The notes: generated by a model not told the origin, from the sequence alone. Positions 1 through 11,936 are shown, counted from the first letter of the stretch. The stretch: DNA of 64,000 nt from Aminobacter niigataensis (GCF_014200015.1 NZ_JACHOT010000002.1:585523-649522), one strand, 5' to 3'. Made by a program: numbers and translations.

Positions 1-489
1 TGCGGCAGCTAGCGGCCATTCGATCCCGATGTCGGGATCGTCGAATCGGATCGACCGGTCATGCGGCTGCGAATAAGGGGCAGAAACCTTGTAGACGACC
101 TCGGTGTCCGGCTCGAGCGTGACAAAGCCGTGCGCGAACCCCTTGGGCACCAGGATCTGGTTCCAGTCCTTGTCCGAGAGGGTCAACCCGACCCAGTTGC
201 CGAAGCTCGGCGAACCTTTTCTTATGTCGACCGCAACGTCGAAGATCGAACCCCGTAGCACGCGCACCAGCTTGTCCTGCGCGAAGGGCGGTGTTTGGAA
301 ATGCAACCCCCGCATCACGCCGCGATCCCGCGAAAGGGATTGGTTGTCTTGCACAAAGTCCACCGCGATACCGGCGTGCGCCAGTTTTGCCGCGTTCCAT
401 GTCTCGGAAAAGAACCCGCGCGCATCCTCGATCTTGGCTGGCCGGATCTCGCAAACACCATCCAGCCCGAGCTCTCGCACCTCAACCAT
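1..489 (-). CDS. rfbC: dTDP-4-dehydrorhamnose 3,5-epimerase, 3' end cut by window edge
   Basis: Cupin-fold epimerase that converts dTDP-4-keto-6-deoxyglucose to the L-rhamno form, for O-antigen or exopolysaccharide rhamnose. 163 codons are visible and the frame stays open to base 1; the family is usually about 180 residues, so only the extreme C-terminus is missing. The motif MRGLHFQ places the catalytic His near residue 63, followed by VPKGFAHGF (about 115-123) and the Tyr-containing [11 protein letters not shown]. The ATG at 489 overlaps the end of rfbA by 8 bases, so the two are translationally coupled. The dTDP-rhamnose operon probably continues to the left of the window. Confidence 0.93.
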   Translation of the reverse strand, partial: MVEVRELGLDGVCEIRPAKIEDARGFFSETWNAAKLAHAGIAVDFVQDNQSLSRDRGVMRGLHFQTPPFAQDKLVRVLRGSIFDVAVDIRKGSPSFGNWVGLTLSDKDWNQILVPKGFAHGFVTLEPDTEVVYKVSAPYSQPHDRSIRFDDPDIGIEWPLAAA

Positions 490-1363
490 AGGCGATCTCC
501 CGAACCCGGCGCTCGAGATAGCGCGCGTAGTCGGTCTTGCCGAGCGAGGCGGCCCGGCGGAGAACCTGCTCTTCGCTGAGCCAACCCAGTTCGAAGCCGA
601 TCTCTTCGGGACACATGACCTTGATGCCTTGGCGGTGCTCGATCGTGCGTACGAAGGAAGAGGCGTCGTGCAGGCTGTCATGGGTGCCGGTGTCGAGCCA
701 GGCATAGCCTCTTCCAAGCCGGACGACATGCAGATTGCCCTGCTCGAGATAAGTCCGATTGACGTCGGTGATCTCAAGCTCGCCGCGCGCCGAAGGTTTG
801 ATTGACGCAGCAATATCGACAACCGGATTGTCGTAGAAATAGAGCCCCGTGACCGCCCAGTTCGAACGCGGCTGCACTGGTTTTTCCTCGATCGAAAGCG
901 CCCGCTGTGTCGCCCTATCGAAGGTTACGACACCATAGCGCTGAGGGTCCTCGACCTGATAGGCGAAGACTGACGCACCGTCCTCACGCGCGACCGCGGC
1001 CCGGCAACGCTCCGACAGGCCGTCGCCATAGAAGATGTTGTCGCCGAGTATGAGCGCCACCGGACTGGTGCCGATGAACTCGCGTCCAATGATGAAGGCC
1101 TCAGCCAAGCCGTTGGGGGACGGCTGGACCGCATAGGAAAACGACACGCCAAACGCCGAACCATCGCCGAGAAGCTGCTGGAACTGCGGCAAGTCGCGTG
1201 GAGTCGAAATAACAAGGATTTCCCGTATACCCGCCAGCATGAGAACGCCGAGCGGATAATAGATCATTGGCTTGTCATATATTGGCAATATCTGTTTTGA
1301 TACTGCAAGAGTGGCCGGGTAGAGTCTAGTTCCACTACCGCCTGCTAGTATAATTCCCTTCAC
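482..1363 (-). CDS. rfbA: glucose-1-phosphate thymidylyltransferase RfbA
   Basis: First enzyme of dTDP-L-rhamnose synthesis: it joins glucose-1-phosphate and dTTP to give dTDP-glucose. The 293 residues match the family length. The N-terminus carries the nucleotidyltransferase signature [11 protein letters not shown] (residues 8-18), then [15 protein letters not shown], and LGDNIFYG near residue 107 supplies the metal-binding Asp. The start codon is GTG at 1363, with AGGA nine bases upstream on the minus strand. It is the first gene of the operon in this window and overlaps rfbC. Its promoter should lie in the 420-base gap to the right. Confidence 0.95.
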   Translation of the reverse strand: MKGIILAGGSGTRLYPATLAVSKQILPIYDKPMIYYPLGVLMLAGIREILVISTPRDLPQFQQLLGDGSAFGVSFSYAVQPSPNGLAEAFIIGREFIGTSPVALILGDNIFYGDGLSERCRAAVAREDGASVFAYQVEDPQRYGVVTFDRATQRALSIEEKPVQPRSNWAVTGLYFYDNPVVDIAASIKPSARGELEITDVNRTYLEQGNLHVVRLGRGYAWLDTGTHDSLHDASSFVRTIEHRQGIKVMCPEEIGFELGWLSEEQVLRRAASLGKTDYARYLERRVREIAYG

Positions 1364-1730
1364 CTAAGGTTTTCCTGACCTCGTTGCCTTTGACCCCCGT
1401 CCGGCGTACGATTCGCGGCTGAATGTATGTCAAACGCTGAACAGACTCCATGAGTTTGGCAGCGCCATTGCACAGATTTGATTTCAGCAGGTAACTATTT
1501 GCGAACGCTTGATACTTGCAGTTGGCTGGCTGCCTGAGGCAAGCGCTAGGTGCCTTGCGTTGCCTTATCGGTTCAATGCCTTAGCGCGCACTTGACCATC
1601 CGCAGCGAGGCCATGTTGGTAACTACGACACGCTGAAGGCTATTGCCTGTCCCTCGACAAGGGATTTGACCCTGGCGCGTTGACCCACGGGTGAGCGGCC
1701 TTCCAGCGTCCCCGGCGGGCCGTAAAATGC
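1364..1730. other. intergenic region upstream of rfbA
   Basis: About 370 bases between rfbA and the atp terminator. I found no ORF with a ribosome binding site and coding character, no tRNA and no convincing repeat. It must hold the rfbA promoter on the minus strand, but I could not pick a clear -35/-10 pair. Confidence 0.5.
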
Positions 1731-1758
1731 AAAAGCCGCCGGGACACCGGCGGCTTTT
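1731..1758 (-). terminator. rho-independent terminator of the atp operon
   Basis: Perfect 12-bp stem AAAAGCCGCCGG / CCGGCGGCTTTT with a 4-base loop (1743-1746). On the minus strand it begins 30 bases past the atpC stop and is followed by TTTTGCATTTT. It is also symmetric enough to stop transcription coming the other way. Confidence 0.85.
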
Positions 1759-1787
1759 GATAATTTACCGACGCTGGGCAAGCGGCC

Positions 1788-2186
1788 TCAGATCGCGGCT
1801 TCCAGTGTCGACAGGTGATTGAGGTACGATTCCGCCTTGGTACGAACCTGGTCGTCCTTGGCATCCGACACGTCTTCGCGAGCTTCCTGGATACGGCGCA
1901 GCAATTCGGCGCGATCGATATCCTTTACCGGCGTTGCCGATTCAGCAAGCAGCGTGCAGCCAGCCGGAACGATATCGGCGAAACCGCCGAACACGACGTA
2001 GCGTTCTTCCTTGCCGCCGACGGCCTTCACCGTCACGACGCCCGGCTTGATCGTGGTCATGACGGGCGCATGGTTAGCCATGACAGTCATTTCGCCTTCC
2101 GCACCGGGAATGACGACGGACTCGACCTGCTCCGAAACGAGCAGACGCTCGGGCGAGACCAGTTCGAATTTGAATGCTTCAGCCAT
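1788..2186 (-). CDS. atpC: F1 ATP synthase epsilon subunit
   Basis: Epsilon subunit of the F1 rotor stalk, which couples rotation to catalysis and can inhibit ATP hydrolysis. The 132-residue product starts MAEAFKFELVSPERLLVS and has the N-terminal beta-sandwich typical of the family (EGEMTVMANHAPVMTTIKPG, about residues 30-50), then a short helical C-terminus ending HLSTLEAAI. It is the last gene of the atpHAGDC cluster, 106 bases after atpD, and is followed by a strong hairpin terminator. Confidence 0.95.
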   Translation of the reverse strand: MAEAFKFELVSPERLLVSEQVESVVIPGAEGEMTVMANHAPVMTTIKPGVVTVKAVGGKEERYVVFGGFADIVPAGCTLLAESATPVKDIDRAELLRRIQEAREDVSDAKDDQVRTKAESYLNHLSTLEAAI

Positions 2187-2292
2187 GGTGTCTCACAAAT
2201 GCTTGGACGGAGTTCCGAGCAGACCTGCCCACGAAAGGGCAGTCATCGGTGCAACAGCGCGGACCTCAAGGCCCGCGCTGCGGCTTTTATGA

Positions 2293-3897
<1,605 letters not shown>

Positions 3898-3905
3898 TCA
3901 CGCGG

Positions 3906-4790
3906 CTAGAGCGCTTCGGCGCCCGAAATAATCTCGATCAGTTCCTTGGTGATCTGGGCCTGACGCTGGCGGTTGTACGTGATCGTCAGCTTGTTGATCA
4001 TGTCGCCTGCATTGCGCGTGGCGTTGTCCATCGCGCTCATCTTGGCACCCATTTCACCAGCAGCATTTTCCAGCAGCGCCCGGAAAATCTGCACCGAGAT
4101 GTTGCGCGGAATGAGATCGCCGAGGATTTCGCCCGGCTCAGGCTCGTATTCGTAGACAGCACCGCCGCTGGTGGCGGTATCAGTGCTGACCGTCGGAGCC
4201 GCAGCCGGAATCACCTGCTGTGCGGTCGGAACCTGGCTGATCACCGACTTGAACTCGGAATAAAACAGCGTGCAGACGTCGAACGCGCCCTGGTTGAACA
4301 GGGTGATCACCTTCTTGGCGATCATGTCGGCATGGACGAAACCAACCTGCTTGGCATCGCGCAGTTCGACGCGATCGATGATCAGCGAGGCGAAGTCGCG
4401 ACGCAGGACATCGTAGCCCTTCTTGCCGACGGTGATGATCTTGACCGTCTTGCCCGAGGCCTGGAGCTTGCGGACGTGGTCGCGAGCCAGACGCGAGATC
4501 TGGCTGTTGAAGCCGCCGCACAGGCCACGCTCGGCGGTGCAGACGACGAGCAGGTGCACGTCGTCCTTGCCGGTGCCGGTCATCAGCGCCGGAGCATCGC
4601 CACCGCCACCAACAGCCTGGGCGATGTTCGCGAGAACCGCACCCATACGCTGCGAGTAGGGACGCGCGGCTTCCGCAGCTTCCTGGGCGCGACGCAACTT
4701 CGCCGCGGCGACCATCTGCATCGCCTTGGTGATTTTCTGCGTCGCCTTGACCGAGGCGATACGGTTGCGGAGGTCTTTTAGCGAGGCCAT
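3906..4790 (-). CDS. atpG: F1 ATP synthase gamma subunit
   Basis: Central rotating shaft of F1. The 294 residues fit the family. Both signature coiled-coil ends are present: [36 protein letters not shown] at the N-terminus (given here in pieces: [15 protein letters not shown], then [17 protein letters not shown]) and [20 protein letters not shown] followed by [19 protein letters not shown] at the C-terminus. An insertion around residues 195-220 ([20 protein letters not shown]) is typical of alphaproteobacteria. It lies 16 bases downstream of atpA and 65 bases upstream of atpD. Confidence 0.95.
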   Translation of the reverse strand: MASLKDLRNRIASVKATQKITKAMQMVAAAKLRRAQEAAEAARPYSQRMGAVLANIAQAVGGGGDAPALMTGTGKDDVHLLVVCTAERGLCGGFNSQISRLARDHVRKLQASGKTVKIITVGKKGYDVLRRDFASLIIDRVELRDAKQVGFVHADMIAKKVITLFNQGAFDVCTLFYSEFKSVISQVPTAQQVIPAAAPTVSTDTATSGGAVYEYEPEPGEILGDLIPRNISVQIFRALLENAAGEMGAKMSAMDNATRNAGDMINKLTITYNRQRQAQITKELIEIISGAEAL

Positions 4791-4806
4791 GCCTTATCCG
4801 TCAGTG

Positions 4807-6336
4807 TCAGGCGAAGTTTTTCGCGAAAGCGTCGATGTGACCCTTGAGCTTGCCGCGGAGGTCGTCGCTGAGCGCCTTCTCCGTACGGATGCCGTCGAGG
4901 ACGTCCTTGCCTTCCGAGCGCATGTAAGCCAGCAGGCCCTGCTCGAACTTGCCAACCTTGTTGAGGGCGAGCTTGTCGAGGTAGCCGTTGACGCCGGCGA
5001 AGATCACGGCGACCTGCTCTTCGGTCTTCAGCGGCGAGAACTGCGGCTGCTTGAGCAGCTCGGTCAGACGCGCACCGCGGTTGAGCAGACGCTGGGTAGC
5101 TGCATCGAGGTCGGAGCCGAACTGCGCAAACGCCGCCATTTCGCGGTACTGCGCGAGCTCGCCCTTGATCGAGCCTGCAACCTGCTTCATCGCCTTGATC
5201 TGGGCCGACGATCCGACGCGCGACACCGACAGACCGACGTTCACGGCAGGACGGATGCCCTGGAAGAACAGGTTGGTCTCGAGGAAGATCTGGCCGTCGG
5301 TGATCGAGATCACGTTGGTCGGGATGTAAGCCGAGACGTCGTTGGCCTGCGTCTCGATGACCGGCAGTGCGGTCAGCGAACCCGAGCCGTTTTCGTCGTT
5401 CAGCTTGGCCGAACGCTCGAGCAGACGCGAGTGCAGGTAGAAAACGTCGCCCGGGTAAGCTTCGCGGCCCGGCGGGCGGCGCAGCAGCAGCGACATCTGG
5501 CGATAAGCGACGGCCTGCTTGGACAGATCGTCATAGCCGATCAGCGCATGCATGCCGTTGTCGCGGAAGTATTCGCCCATGGCGCAGCCGGCGAACGGAG
5601 CCAGGAACTGCATCGGCGCCGGATCGGAAGCCGTGGCCGCGATGATGATCGAGTATTCGAGCGCGCCGCGCTCTTCGAGCACCTTCACGAACTGCGCGAC
5701 GGTCGAGCGCTTCTGGCCGACGGCGACGTAGACGCAGTAAAGCTTTTCCTTGTCCGGCCCGGACTGATGGATCGCCTTCTGGTTCAGGATGGTGTCGAGA
5801 ATGATCGCGGTCTTGCCGGTCTGACGGTCACCGATGACCAGCTCGCGCTGGCCGCGGCCGACCGGGATCAGGGCGTCGATGGCCTTGAGGCCGGTCGACA
5901 TCGGCTCATGCACCGACTTGCGGGGGATGATGCCGGGCGCCTTGACGTCGACGCGGCGACGTTCCTTGGCCTTGATCGGGCCCTTGCCGTCGATCGGATT
6001 GCCGAGCGCGTCGACGACGCGGCCGAGCAGCTCCGGACCAACCGGGACGTCGACGATCGAGCCGGTACGCTTGACGGTGTCGCCTTCCTTGATGTCGCGG
6101 TCGGCACCGAAGATGACGACGCCGACGTTGTCGCTTTCAAGATTGAGCGCCATGCCGCGGATGCCGCCGGGGAACTCGACCATTTCGCCCGCCTGGACGT
6201 TGTCGAGACCGTAGACGCGGGCGATACCGTCGCCCACCGACAGAACCTGACCGACTTCGGTAACTTCGGCTTCCTTGCCGAAATTCTTGATCTGGTCTTT
6301 CAGAATTGCGGAAATTTCCGCGGCGCGGATGTCCAT
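4807..6336 (-). CDS. atpA: F1 ATP synthase alpha subunit
   Basis: Non-catalytic nucleotide-binding subunit that alternates with beta in F1. At 509 residues it has the expected length. It opens with [19 protein letters not shown] and carries the P-loop GDRQTGKT at about residues 169-176 and the signature [17 protein letters not shown] near residue 360. Its ATG shares one base with the atpH stop (TGATG), which indicates coupled translation. Confidence 0.97.
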   Translation of the reverse strand: MDIRAAEISAILKDQIKNFGKEAEVTEVGQVLSVGDGIARVYGLDNVQAGEMVEFPGGIRGMALNLESDNVGVVIFGADRDIKEGDTVKRTGSIVDVPVGPELLGRVVDALGNPIDGKGPIKAKERRRVDVKAPGIIPRKSVHEPMSTGLKAIDALIPVGRGQRELVIGDRQTGKTAIILDTILNQKAIHQSGPDKEKLYCVYVAVGQKRSTVAQFVKVLEERGALEYSIIIAATASDPAPMQFLAPFAGCAMGEYFRDNGMHALIGYDDLSKQAVAYRQMSLLLRRPPGREAYPGDVFYLHSRLLERSAKLNDENGSGSLTALPVIETQANDVSAYIPTNVISITDGQIFLETNLFFQGIRPAVNVGLSVSRVGSSAQIKAMKQVAGSIKGELAQYREMAAFAQFGSDLDAATQRLLNRGARLTELLKQPQFSPLKTEEQVAVIFAGVNGYLDKLALNKVGKFEQGLLAYMRSEGKDVLDGIRTEKALSDDLRGKLKGHIDAFAKNFA

Positions 6337-6896
6337 CAGCCGACCTCTTTCAGTGCAAGCTTGAGCGAATTGAGTTTGGTTTTGAGCGACGTATCGATCT
6401 GGCGCGAGCCCATCTTCACGATCAGGCCGCCGAGCAGCGAAGAATCTACGGCGACCGAGATCGCCACATCCTTGCCGGCGACGCTTTTCAGCGCTGCCTT
6501 GAGTTCCGTTTCCTGGGCTGCCGTCAGCGCATGCGCCGAGGTCACTTCAGCCGAAGTCTCGCCGCGATGCTCGGCAGCGATCTGGCGGAACGCCTTGATC
6601 ATGCCGGGCAGGGCGAAAAGGCGGCGATTGCGCGCCACGAGGCGAAGGAAGTTGCCAGCCAGGCCGGTGATCTTGGCCTTGTCGGCGATCGCCGAGATAG
6701 CCTTTTCCTGGTCTTCGCCGGAGAAGACCGGGCTCTTGATCAGGCGGTCGAGATCGGCGCTGCCATCAAGCAGAGCGGCGAAACGACCAAGGTCGGCTTC
6801 TACCTTTGCAACGGCGCCTGCTTCGAGCGCGAGATCGAACAGCGATCCAGCATAACGCTCAGCAACACCGGAGATTGGCGAGGAAGATTGGGCCAC
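6336..6896 (-). CDS. atpH: F1 ATP synthase delta subunit
   Basis: Peripheral stator subunit that links F1 to the F0 b-subunits. The sequence [20 protein letters not shown], then the C-terminal [21 protein letters not shown], is diagnostic. I place the start at the GTG at 6896, giving 186 residues, the usual alphaproteobacterial length; an in-frame ATG at 6929 would add 11 residues without family support. The ribosome binding site is weak in either case. It is the first gene of the operon; no F0 genes are adjacent, as usual in this group. Confidence 0.92.
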   Translation of the reverse strand: MAQSSSPISGVAERYAGSLFDLALEAGAVAKVEADLGRFAALLDGSADLDRLIKSPVFSGEDQEKAISAIADKAKITGLAGNFLRLVARNRRLFALPGMIKAFRQIAAEHRGETSAEVTSAHALTAAQETELKAALKSVAGKDVAISVAVDSSLLGGLIVKMGSRQIDTSLKTKLNSLKLALKEVG

Positions 6897-7134
6897 GGAC
6901 CGTCTTTTCTCTTGTCTGACAGGCCGCAAGATTGTTGGCGCGAGCGTTTGACTCTAGCTAAATCTCTGACCTTACTGCGTTTTTTGACCCCGGAGCTAGC
7001 GGCAGCCGCATCCCCCCGGCCGAAAGTCGATTGCCGTCTAGCACAGGCTTTTGAGGACCGCAACACGTCCTCTAACAGCCATTTCAGGCACTATTGTCGC
7101 ATCTTGGGCATTGAGGCTGCTGCCGGACGGCGAT

Positions 7135-7530
7135 TCACGGCCAGAAGCCGAAAACAAACCCCAGGGGTAGGACCGCCAGACCCAGTTCGATGACGATGGC
7201 TACCCAGTTGTACGGGGTGTTGGCGCCGTCCGACATCATGGCGACGATCCGCCCGAAGGCGGTGAACAGCCACGACACGCCGAGCGCCATGTAGAGCCAC
7301 GGCTGGGCGAGCAGGATCGCGCACAGGCCGACGCCGAGAAAGAAGCCCGCCATGGTGGCGCGGCCCTGGGCGATCGCTTCGGGATTGTCGGGGCGAGCCT
7401 GCAGCCTGAGCAGGCGAAAGGCGATCCTCGGGGCGAAGAAGAGGATGACGCCGAACAGCAGCGTCACCGCTGCCGAGCTCCAAGCCAACCACTCGCCCTG
7501 GCTCATCGGCCACGGAAATGCGAACTCCAT
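7135..7530 (-). CDS. small four-helix membrane protein, DUF4345-like
   Basis: 131-residue integral membrane protein with four predicted transmembrane segments at about residues 14-34, 60-77, 80-98 and 108-128. The pattern of an Arg at the start of helix 2 (GRATMAGFFLGVGL), then AFGRIVAMMSDGA and a final WVAIVIELGLAVLPL helix resembles the DUF4345 family, whose function is unknown. It stands alone between the atp operon promoter region and a divergently transcribed toxin-antitoxin pair. Confidence 0.7.
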   Translation of the reverse strand: MEFAFPWPMSQGEWLAWSSAAVTLLFGVILFFAPRIAFRLLRLQARPDNPEAIAQGRATMAGFFLGVGLCAILLAQPWLYMALGVSWLFTAFGRIVAMMSDGANTPYNWVAIVIELGLAVLPLGFVFGFWP

Positions 7531-7727
7531 CTTTCCCCCTCGGCTAGTGCGCCTCGCGTCCCTTCGGAAGCACTAGCACTTTGAACCGGCCGCGAATACG
7601 CGGCGATCATAACCTGCGAACGCGCGCAACGCGAAGCCTGTCCGCCACCAGCCTTCCAGGCACGCACTGGCATTTTTATTTCGCCTCGTTTATATTATGA
7701 CTACGTGTAACTACAAGGATGGCCCCC

Positions 7728-7970
7728 GTGAAAAAGATGCAGGTTCGCGAAGCGAAAGCCGGGTTTTCTGCGGTAGTTGAAGCGGCCGAGAATGGCGAGC
7801 CGACCATTATCACCAAACACGGCAAGCCAGCGGCTGTAGTTATCCCTGTCGGCGACGCGGAACGACTCTACCCAAATCGAAAACCCAATCTCGGGACATT
7901 TTTGATGAGCTTCCCCGGAGGGCTGGAGTTTGAGCGCAACGACTCGCCGATGCGCGAGATTGATCTGTGA
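7728..7970 (+). CDS. type II antitoxin, Phd/YefM family
   Basis: DNA-binding antitoxin that should neutralise the PIN toxin encoded directly after it and repress the operon. The N-terminus KKMQVREAKAGFSAVVEAAE followed by NGEPTIITKHGKPAAVVIP is the Phd/YefM fold. The C-terminal tail (SPMREIDL) is the probable toxin-binding part. AAGGA at 7715-7719 sits eight bases before a GTG at 7728, while the in-frame ATG at 7719 overlaps that site, so the GTG is the better start (80 residues). An AT-rich TATATT at 7691-7696 could be the -10. Confidence 0.85.
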   Translation: MKKMQVREAKAGFSAVVEAAENGEPTIITKHGKPAAVVIPVGDAERLYPNRKPNLGTFLMSFPGGLEFERNDSPMREIDL

Positions 7971-8419
7971 CAGGCTTCCTGCTGGACACGTCCGTCCTGT
8001 CGGCGTTCGCTCCGGAGAGAAAAGCGACCTCTCCGGAAATCTCGGATTGGATGACCGCGCAGGGCGAGGCTCGGACGCTGTACTTATCCAGCATTACCGT
8101 CGCCGAAGTGGAGAAGGATATTTGTAAGTTGCGACGCTTTGGCGGCATCGCGCGAGCCGATCGGCTGGCCACATGGCTGGATTCCCTGCTGTCCAGCTTT
8201 GGTGATCGCCTACTGGCCGTCGATGCTTCAGTTGCAAGGATCGCCGGTGCGATGGAAGATACAGCGGTTGCTCGCGGCCGTCACCCCGGCTTGGCCGATG
8301 TGTTGATAGCAGCAACAGCCCAAGCGCACGGCCTCTTGTTGCTAACCGCGAACGGCAGACACTTCGAGCCGCTCGACATCGCGCATATCAATCCATTCGA
8401 ATCGTTGCCGGGCGAGTAG
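7967..8419 (+). CDS. type II toxin, PIN-domain ribonuclease (VapC/FitB type)
   Basis: 150-residue PIN-domain endoribonuclease. Acidic active-site residues are visible in LLDTSVLSAF (Asp near residue 7), ITVAEVEKDI (Glu near 46) and GLADVLIAATA (Asp near 109), followed by LLLLTANGRHF. The GTG start overlaps the antitoxin stop by four bases (GTGA), typical of co-translated toxin-antitoxin pairs. Pairing of a Phd-type antitoxin with a PIN toxin is common. The target RNA cannot be inferred from sequence. Confidence 0.85.
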   Translation: MTGFLLDTSVLSAFAPERKATSPEISDWMTAQGEARTLYLSSITVAEVEKDICKLRRFGGIARADRLATWLDSLLSSFGDRLLAVDASVARIAGAMEDTAVARGRHPGLADVLIAATAQAHGLLLLTANGRHFEPLDIAHINPFESLPGE

Positions 8420-8463
8420 TATATTTGCCCTCGCAGCGCCCGCCGCGACACCAGGGTAGGACC

Positions 8464-8982
8464 ATGGCCATACCTCAACGCATTGCCTGGTCGATCGGCC
8501 ATCTCGAAGTCGAACCGGGCGACCGCCTGCTGGAAATCGGCTGCGGCCGCGGCGTCGCCATGGCCGAGATCGCCCCTCTGCTGGTCGATGGCCACATCAC
8601 CGGGCTCGACCGGTCCGGTAGTGCCGTCAATTCGGCGGAGGAGAGAGTCCGGGCATCGATCGCTTCCGGCAAGGCGGCGCTCTTTCAAGCCGCCCTGGCG
8701 GATTGGTCTGGTCCCGGTCACGCCTTCGGCAAGGTCTTCGCCATCAACGTCAGCCTGTTCTGGCTGGAGGCCGCGCGCGAGCTCAAGGTGATCAGTTCCC
8801 TGCTCACCCCTGGGGGCCGACTGTTCCTGTTCTTCGAGCCGCCAAGCGCCGGCCAGATCCCGACCATAGAGCACGCGATCGCCGTGCGCCTGAAGGCTGC
8901 GGGCTACACGCTGGAAAGGACGATGTACGGTCCGAGCCCGAAGCCGCCGCTGCTCGGCATGGTCGCGTCGCCCCCGGCCTGA
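8464..8982 (+). CDS. class I SAM-dependent methyltransferase
   Basis: 172-residue methyltransferase with the SAM-binding motif DRLLEIGCGRGVAMAEIAP (about residues 20-38), an acidic loop ITGLDRSGSAV and the post-motif FAINVSLFW. I chose the ATG at 8464 because AGGGTAGGA precedes it; the frame is open further upstream to 8425 but without a good site. The substrate is unknown. It lies 44 bases after the toxin gene and converges with priA, whose stop is six bases away. Confidence 0.82.
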   Translation: MAIPQRIAWSIGHLEVEPGDRLLEIGCGRGVAMAEIAPLLVDGHITGLDRSGSAVNSAEERVRASIASGKAALFQAALADWSGPGHAFGKVFAINVSLFWLEAARELKVISSLLTPGGRLFLFFEPPSAGQIPTIEHAIAVRLKAAGYTLERTMYGPSPKPPLLGMVASPPA

Positions 8983-8987
8983 TCCGC

Positions 8988-11171
8988 CTACAGGAAACTC
9001 TGCGGGTCGATGTCGACCTGGACCCGCACCGATCCGCGCACCTTCGGCCCGGCTGCCAGTAGCGCGCGGATGTAGCCCTGGATGTCAGCCTTCCTGTCAG
9101 CCTGCACCAGCAGCCGGAAGCGGTGGCGTCCCCCGATCAGGGCCAGGGGCGCCTCCGCCGGACCGAGCACATGGACGTCCTGCGCAACCTGTGCTGCGCG
9201 CCTGAGTCCGCGCGCATGGCTCTCGGCCTCGGGCCGTGTCGCCGCGCTGACGATGATGCCCGCGAGCCTGCCGAAGGGCGGCAGCGCTGCCTTCTCGCGC
9301 TCGGAAATCTCGCGCTCGTAGAAGGCTTCCGAATCGCCCGAGACGATCGCCCGCATGACGGGGTGGTCGGGCTGGAAGGTCTGCAGCAGGCCCAGGCTCT
9401 TCTTGCCCGTGCGCCCTGCGCGGCCCGTCACCTGCGACAAAAGCTGATAGGTGCGCTCGGCGGCGCGCGGATCGCCATTGGCGAGGCCGAGATCGGCGTC
9501 GACGACGCCCACCAGCGTCATGTTGGGGAAATTGTGGCCCTTGGCGACCAGTTGGGTGCCGATAACGATGTCGGCCTCGCCGTTGGCGATCGCCTCCAGT
9601 TCCAGCCGCAACCGCTTGACCCCGCCGAGCATGTCCGACGACAGCACGATGGTACGTGCATCGGGGAAATGCGAGACGACCTCCTCGGCAATCCGCTCGA
9701 CCCCCGGCCCGCAGGCGACGAGATGATCGAAGGTGCCGCATTCCGGGCAGGCCTCGGGGCGCTTCTCGTTGTGGCCGCAATGGTGGCAGATGAGCTGGCC
9801 GCGGAAGCGGTGCTCGACCAGCCATGCCGAACAGACCGGGCAGCCGAAGCGATGGCCACAGACCCGGCACAGCGTCAGCGGCGCATAGCCGCGACGGTTG
9901 AGGAACAGCAGCGATTGCTCCTGCCGGCCAAGCGTCTCGCGCATCTTGGCGAGCAGCATCGGCGACAGGAAACCGCCGCGCGCCGGCGGCGAACGCCGCA
10001 TGTCGATGGTGGCAAGCTTGGGCAGTGCCGCCTCGGCAAAGCGCGCCGACAGCACCGAGCGCGCATACTTGCCCTGCTCGGCATTGACCCGGCTTTCGAC
10101 CGAGGGCGTGGCGGAGGCCAGCACTACGGGGAAGCCGCCGATATGGGCACGTACCACGGCCATGTCGCGGGCGTTGTAGAAGACCCGGTCCTCCTGCTTG
10201 TAGGCAGGGTCGTGCTCCTCGTCGACGACGATCAGGCCAAGGTTGTTGAACGGCAAAAACAGCGCCGAGCGGGCGCCGGCAACCACCCGCACGCCGCCTT
10301 CCGCCACCTGGCGCCAGACACGCTCGCGCATCCTCGGCGGCAGGTCCGAGTGCCACTCCGCGGGCTTCGCGCCGAAGCGGTTCTGGAAGCGTTCGAGGAA
10401 GGCCTGGGTCAGCGCGATTTCCGGCAGCAGGATCAGCACCTGCTTGCCCTTGTCGAGCGCTGCCGCCACAGCCTCGAAATAGACCTCGGTCTTGCCGGAA
10501 CCGGTGACGCCGTCGATCAGGGTGACTGCGAAGCGATCGGCCTCCACCTGGCCGCGCAGGCTGTTCGCCACCGTCTGCTGGTCGTTGGTGAGCTCGGCGC
10601 TGGCATAGGAGGTGTCGGGCGCCGCCACGACAGGCCGCGGCGGGATCAACACCGTCTCGAACACGCCTTGCGCCCTCAGCCCGTCGATGACCGTCGAGGA
10701 GACACCGGCGGCATGCGCCAGTCCCGAGCGGGTCCAGGCCATGCCGTCATTCGCCATCTCGAGCACGCGTGCGCGCGCCGCCGTCATCCGGTCGGGCTCG
10801 CCGTCGCTGCGCTTGAGGCCTTCCGTCCAAGGCTCCGGATCGAAGGCCTCCGGCGCCCGCAGGATCATCCGCGCCACCATGCCGGGTGGCGAGAGCGTAT
10901 AGTGCGCGATCCAGTCGACAAGGCGGCGCATCTGGTCGGTGATCGGCGGGCAATCGAAGACATGGGCAATCGGCCTGAGCTTCTTCGGATCGACCGCCTC
11001 GACCGGACCGTCCCAGACGATGCCGGCCACTTCGCGCGGGCCCAGCGGCACGCGCACGACCGAGCCGGGCACCACTTGCATGCCGTCGGGGACGGCATAG
11101 GAATAGGCGCGCTCGGCCGGCATCGGCACCAGCACGGGGGCGGCCCTGGTTCTTGGCGAATCGGCGGTCAT
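8988..11171 (-). CDS. priA: primosomal protein N' (replication restart helicase PriA)
   Basis: 3'-to-5' DNA helicase that reloads the replisome at collapsed forks. The 727 residues show the N-terminal 3'BD domain (PVLVPMPAERAYSYAVPDGM), Walker A GVTGSGKTEVY near residue 220, a DEEH box at about 316-319 (IVVDEEHDPAYKQ), and the zinc-binding insert with CRVCGHRFGCPVC, CHHCG and CPECG between residues 433 and 480. Helicase motifs SLLFLNRRGYAP and QVTGRAGRTGKKS follow. It is a single gene divergent from the aldolase gene. Confidence 0.96.
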   Translation of the reverse strand: MTADSPRTRAAPVLVPMPAERAYSYAVPDGMQVVPGSVVRVPLGPREVAGIVWDGPVEAVDPKKLRPIAHVFDCPPITDQMRRLVDWIAHYTLSPPGMVARMILRAPEAFDPEPWTEGLKRSDGEPDRMTAARARVLEMANDGMAWTRSGLAHAAGVSSTVIDGLRAQGVFETVLIPPRPVVAAPDTSYASAELTNDQQTVANSLRGQVEADRFAVTLIDGVTGSGKTEVYFEAVAAALDKGKQVLILLPEIALTQAFLERFQNRFGAKPAEWHSDLPPRMRERVWRQVAEGGVRVVAGARSALFLPFNNLGLIVVDEEHDPAYKQEDRVFYNARDMAVVRAHIGGFPVVLASATPSVESRVNAEQGKYARSVLSARFAEAALPKLATIDMRRSPPARGGFLSPMLLAKMRETLGRQEQSLLFLNRRGYAPLTLCRVCGHRFGCPVCSAWLVEHRFRGQLICHHCGHNEKRPEACPECGTFDHLVACGPGVERIAEEVVSHFPDARTIVLSSDMLGGVKRLRLELEAIANGEADIVIGTQLVAKGHNFPNMTLVGVVDADLGLANGDPRAAERTYQLLSQVTGRAGRTGKKSLGLLQTFQPDHPVMRAIVSGDSEAFYEREISEREKAALPPFGRLAGIIVSAATRPEAESHARGLRRAAQVAQDVHVLGPAEAPLALIGGRHRFRLLVQADRKADIQGYIRALLAAGPKVRGSVRVQVDIDPQSFL

Positions 11172-11261
11172 GACGCGTGACCTTGCCCCGAACTTGGTTT
11201 AGAGCAAAGGCCGACAAGTGCTGTGCCCCACAGGCACCCTTCCATTGCCAAGGAGAACCCC

Positions 11262-11915
11262 ATGAAGTTTTTCGTCGACACCGCCGACGTGAAGGACATC
11301 CGCGAACTCAATGAGCTCGGCCTTCTCGACGGCGTCACCACGAACCCGTCGCTGATCCTCAAGTCCGGCCGCAACATTGCCGAAGTGACCAAGGAAATCT
11401 GCGACATCGTCGAAGGTCCGGTCTCGGCGGAAGTCGCTGCCACCGAATATGCCGAGATGATGAAGGAAGCGGCGGTGCTGTCGAAGATCGCCGACAACAT
11501 CTGCATCAAGGTGCCGCTCACCCTCGACGGCCTCCGCGCCTGCCGCGCGCTGACCTCGGAAGGCCGCATGGTCAACGTCACGCTGTGCTTCTCCGCCAAC
11601 CAGGCGCTGCTCGCCGCCAAAGCCGGCGCCACCTTCATCTCGCCCTTCATCGGCCGTCTCGACGACATGGCCGTCGATGGCATGGAACTGATCGCCGAGA
11701 TCCGCCACATCTACGACAACTACGGCTTTGACACCGAGATCCTCGCCGCCTCGATCCGCTCGACCGAGCACGTCAAGCGCGCCGCACTCATCGGCGCCGA
11801 CGTCGCCACCATCCCGCCGGCAACGCTGAAGGCGCTGGTCAAGCACCCGCTGACCGACAAGGGCCTCGAGATGTTCCTGGCCGACTGGGCCAAGACCGGC
11901 CAGAAGATCGGCTGA
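11262..11915 (+). CDS. fsa: fructose-6-phosphate aldolase / small transaldolase
   Basis: 217-residue class I aldolase of the TalC/MipB/FSA subfamily. [13 protein letters not shown] at the N-terminus, GVTTNPSLI, and the Schiff-base Lys in CIKVPLT (about residue 83) are all present. Subfamily members act either as fructose-6-phosphate aldolase or as transaldolase, and the sequence alone does not settle which; short rhizobial proteins are commonly annotated as transaldolase. AAGGAG precedes the ATG at 11262. A terminator follows 22 bases after the stop. Confidence 0.92.
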   Translation: MKFFVDTADVKDIRELNELGLLDGVTTNPSLILKSGRNIAEVTKEICDIVEGPVSAEVAATEYAEMMKEAAVLSKIADNICIKVPLTLDGLRACRALTSEGRMVNVTLCFSANQALLAAKAGATFISPFIGRLDDMAVDGMELIAEIRHIYDNYGFDTEILAASIRSTEHVKRAALIGADVATIPPATLKALVKHPLTDKGLEMFLADWAKTGQKIG

Positions 11916-11936
11916 TCCTTCCGAAAGGACCGACCA

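Noticed and set aside
4726..6855. 709-codon open frame antisense to atpA and atpH
   Set aside because: Product of high GC and codon bias opposite a certain gene; no ribosome binding site and repetitive Arg/Asp/Leu composition.
9123..11180. 685-codon open frame antisense to priA
   Set aside because: Same cause; priA on the other strand has all its motifs and this frame has none.
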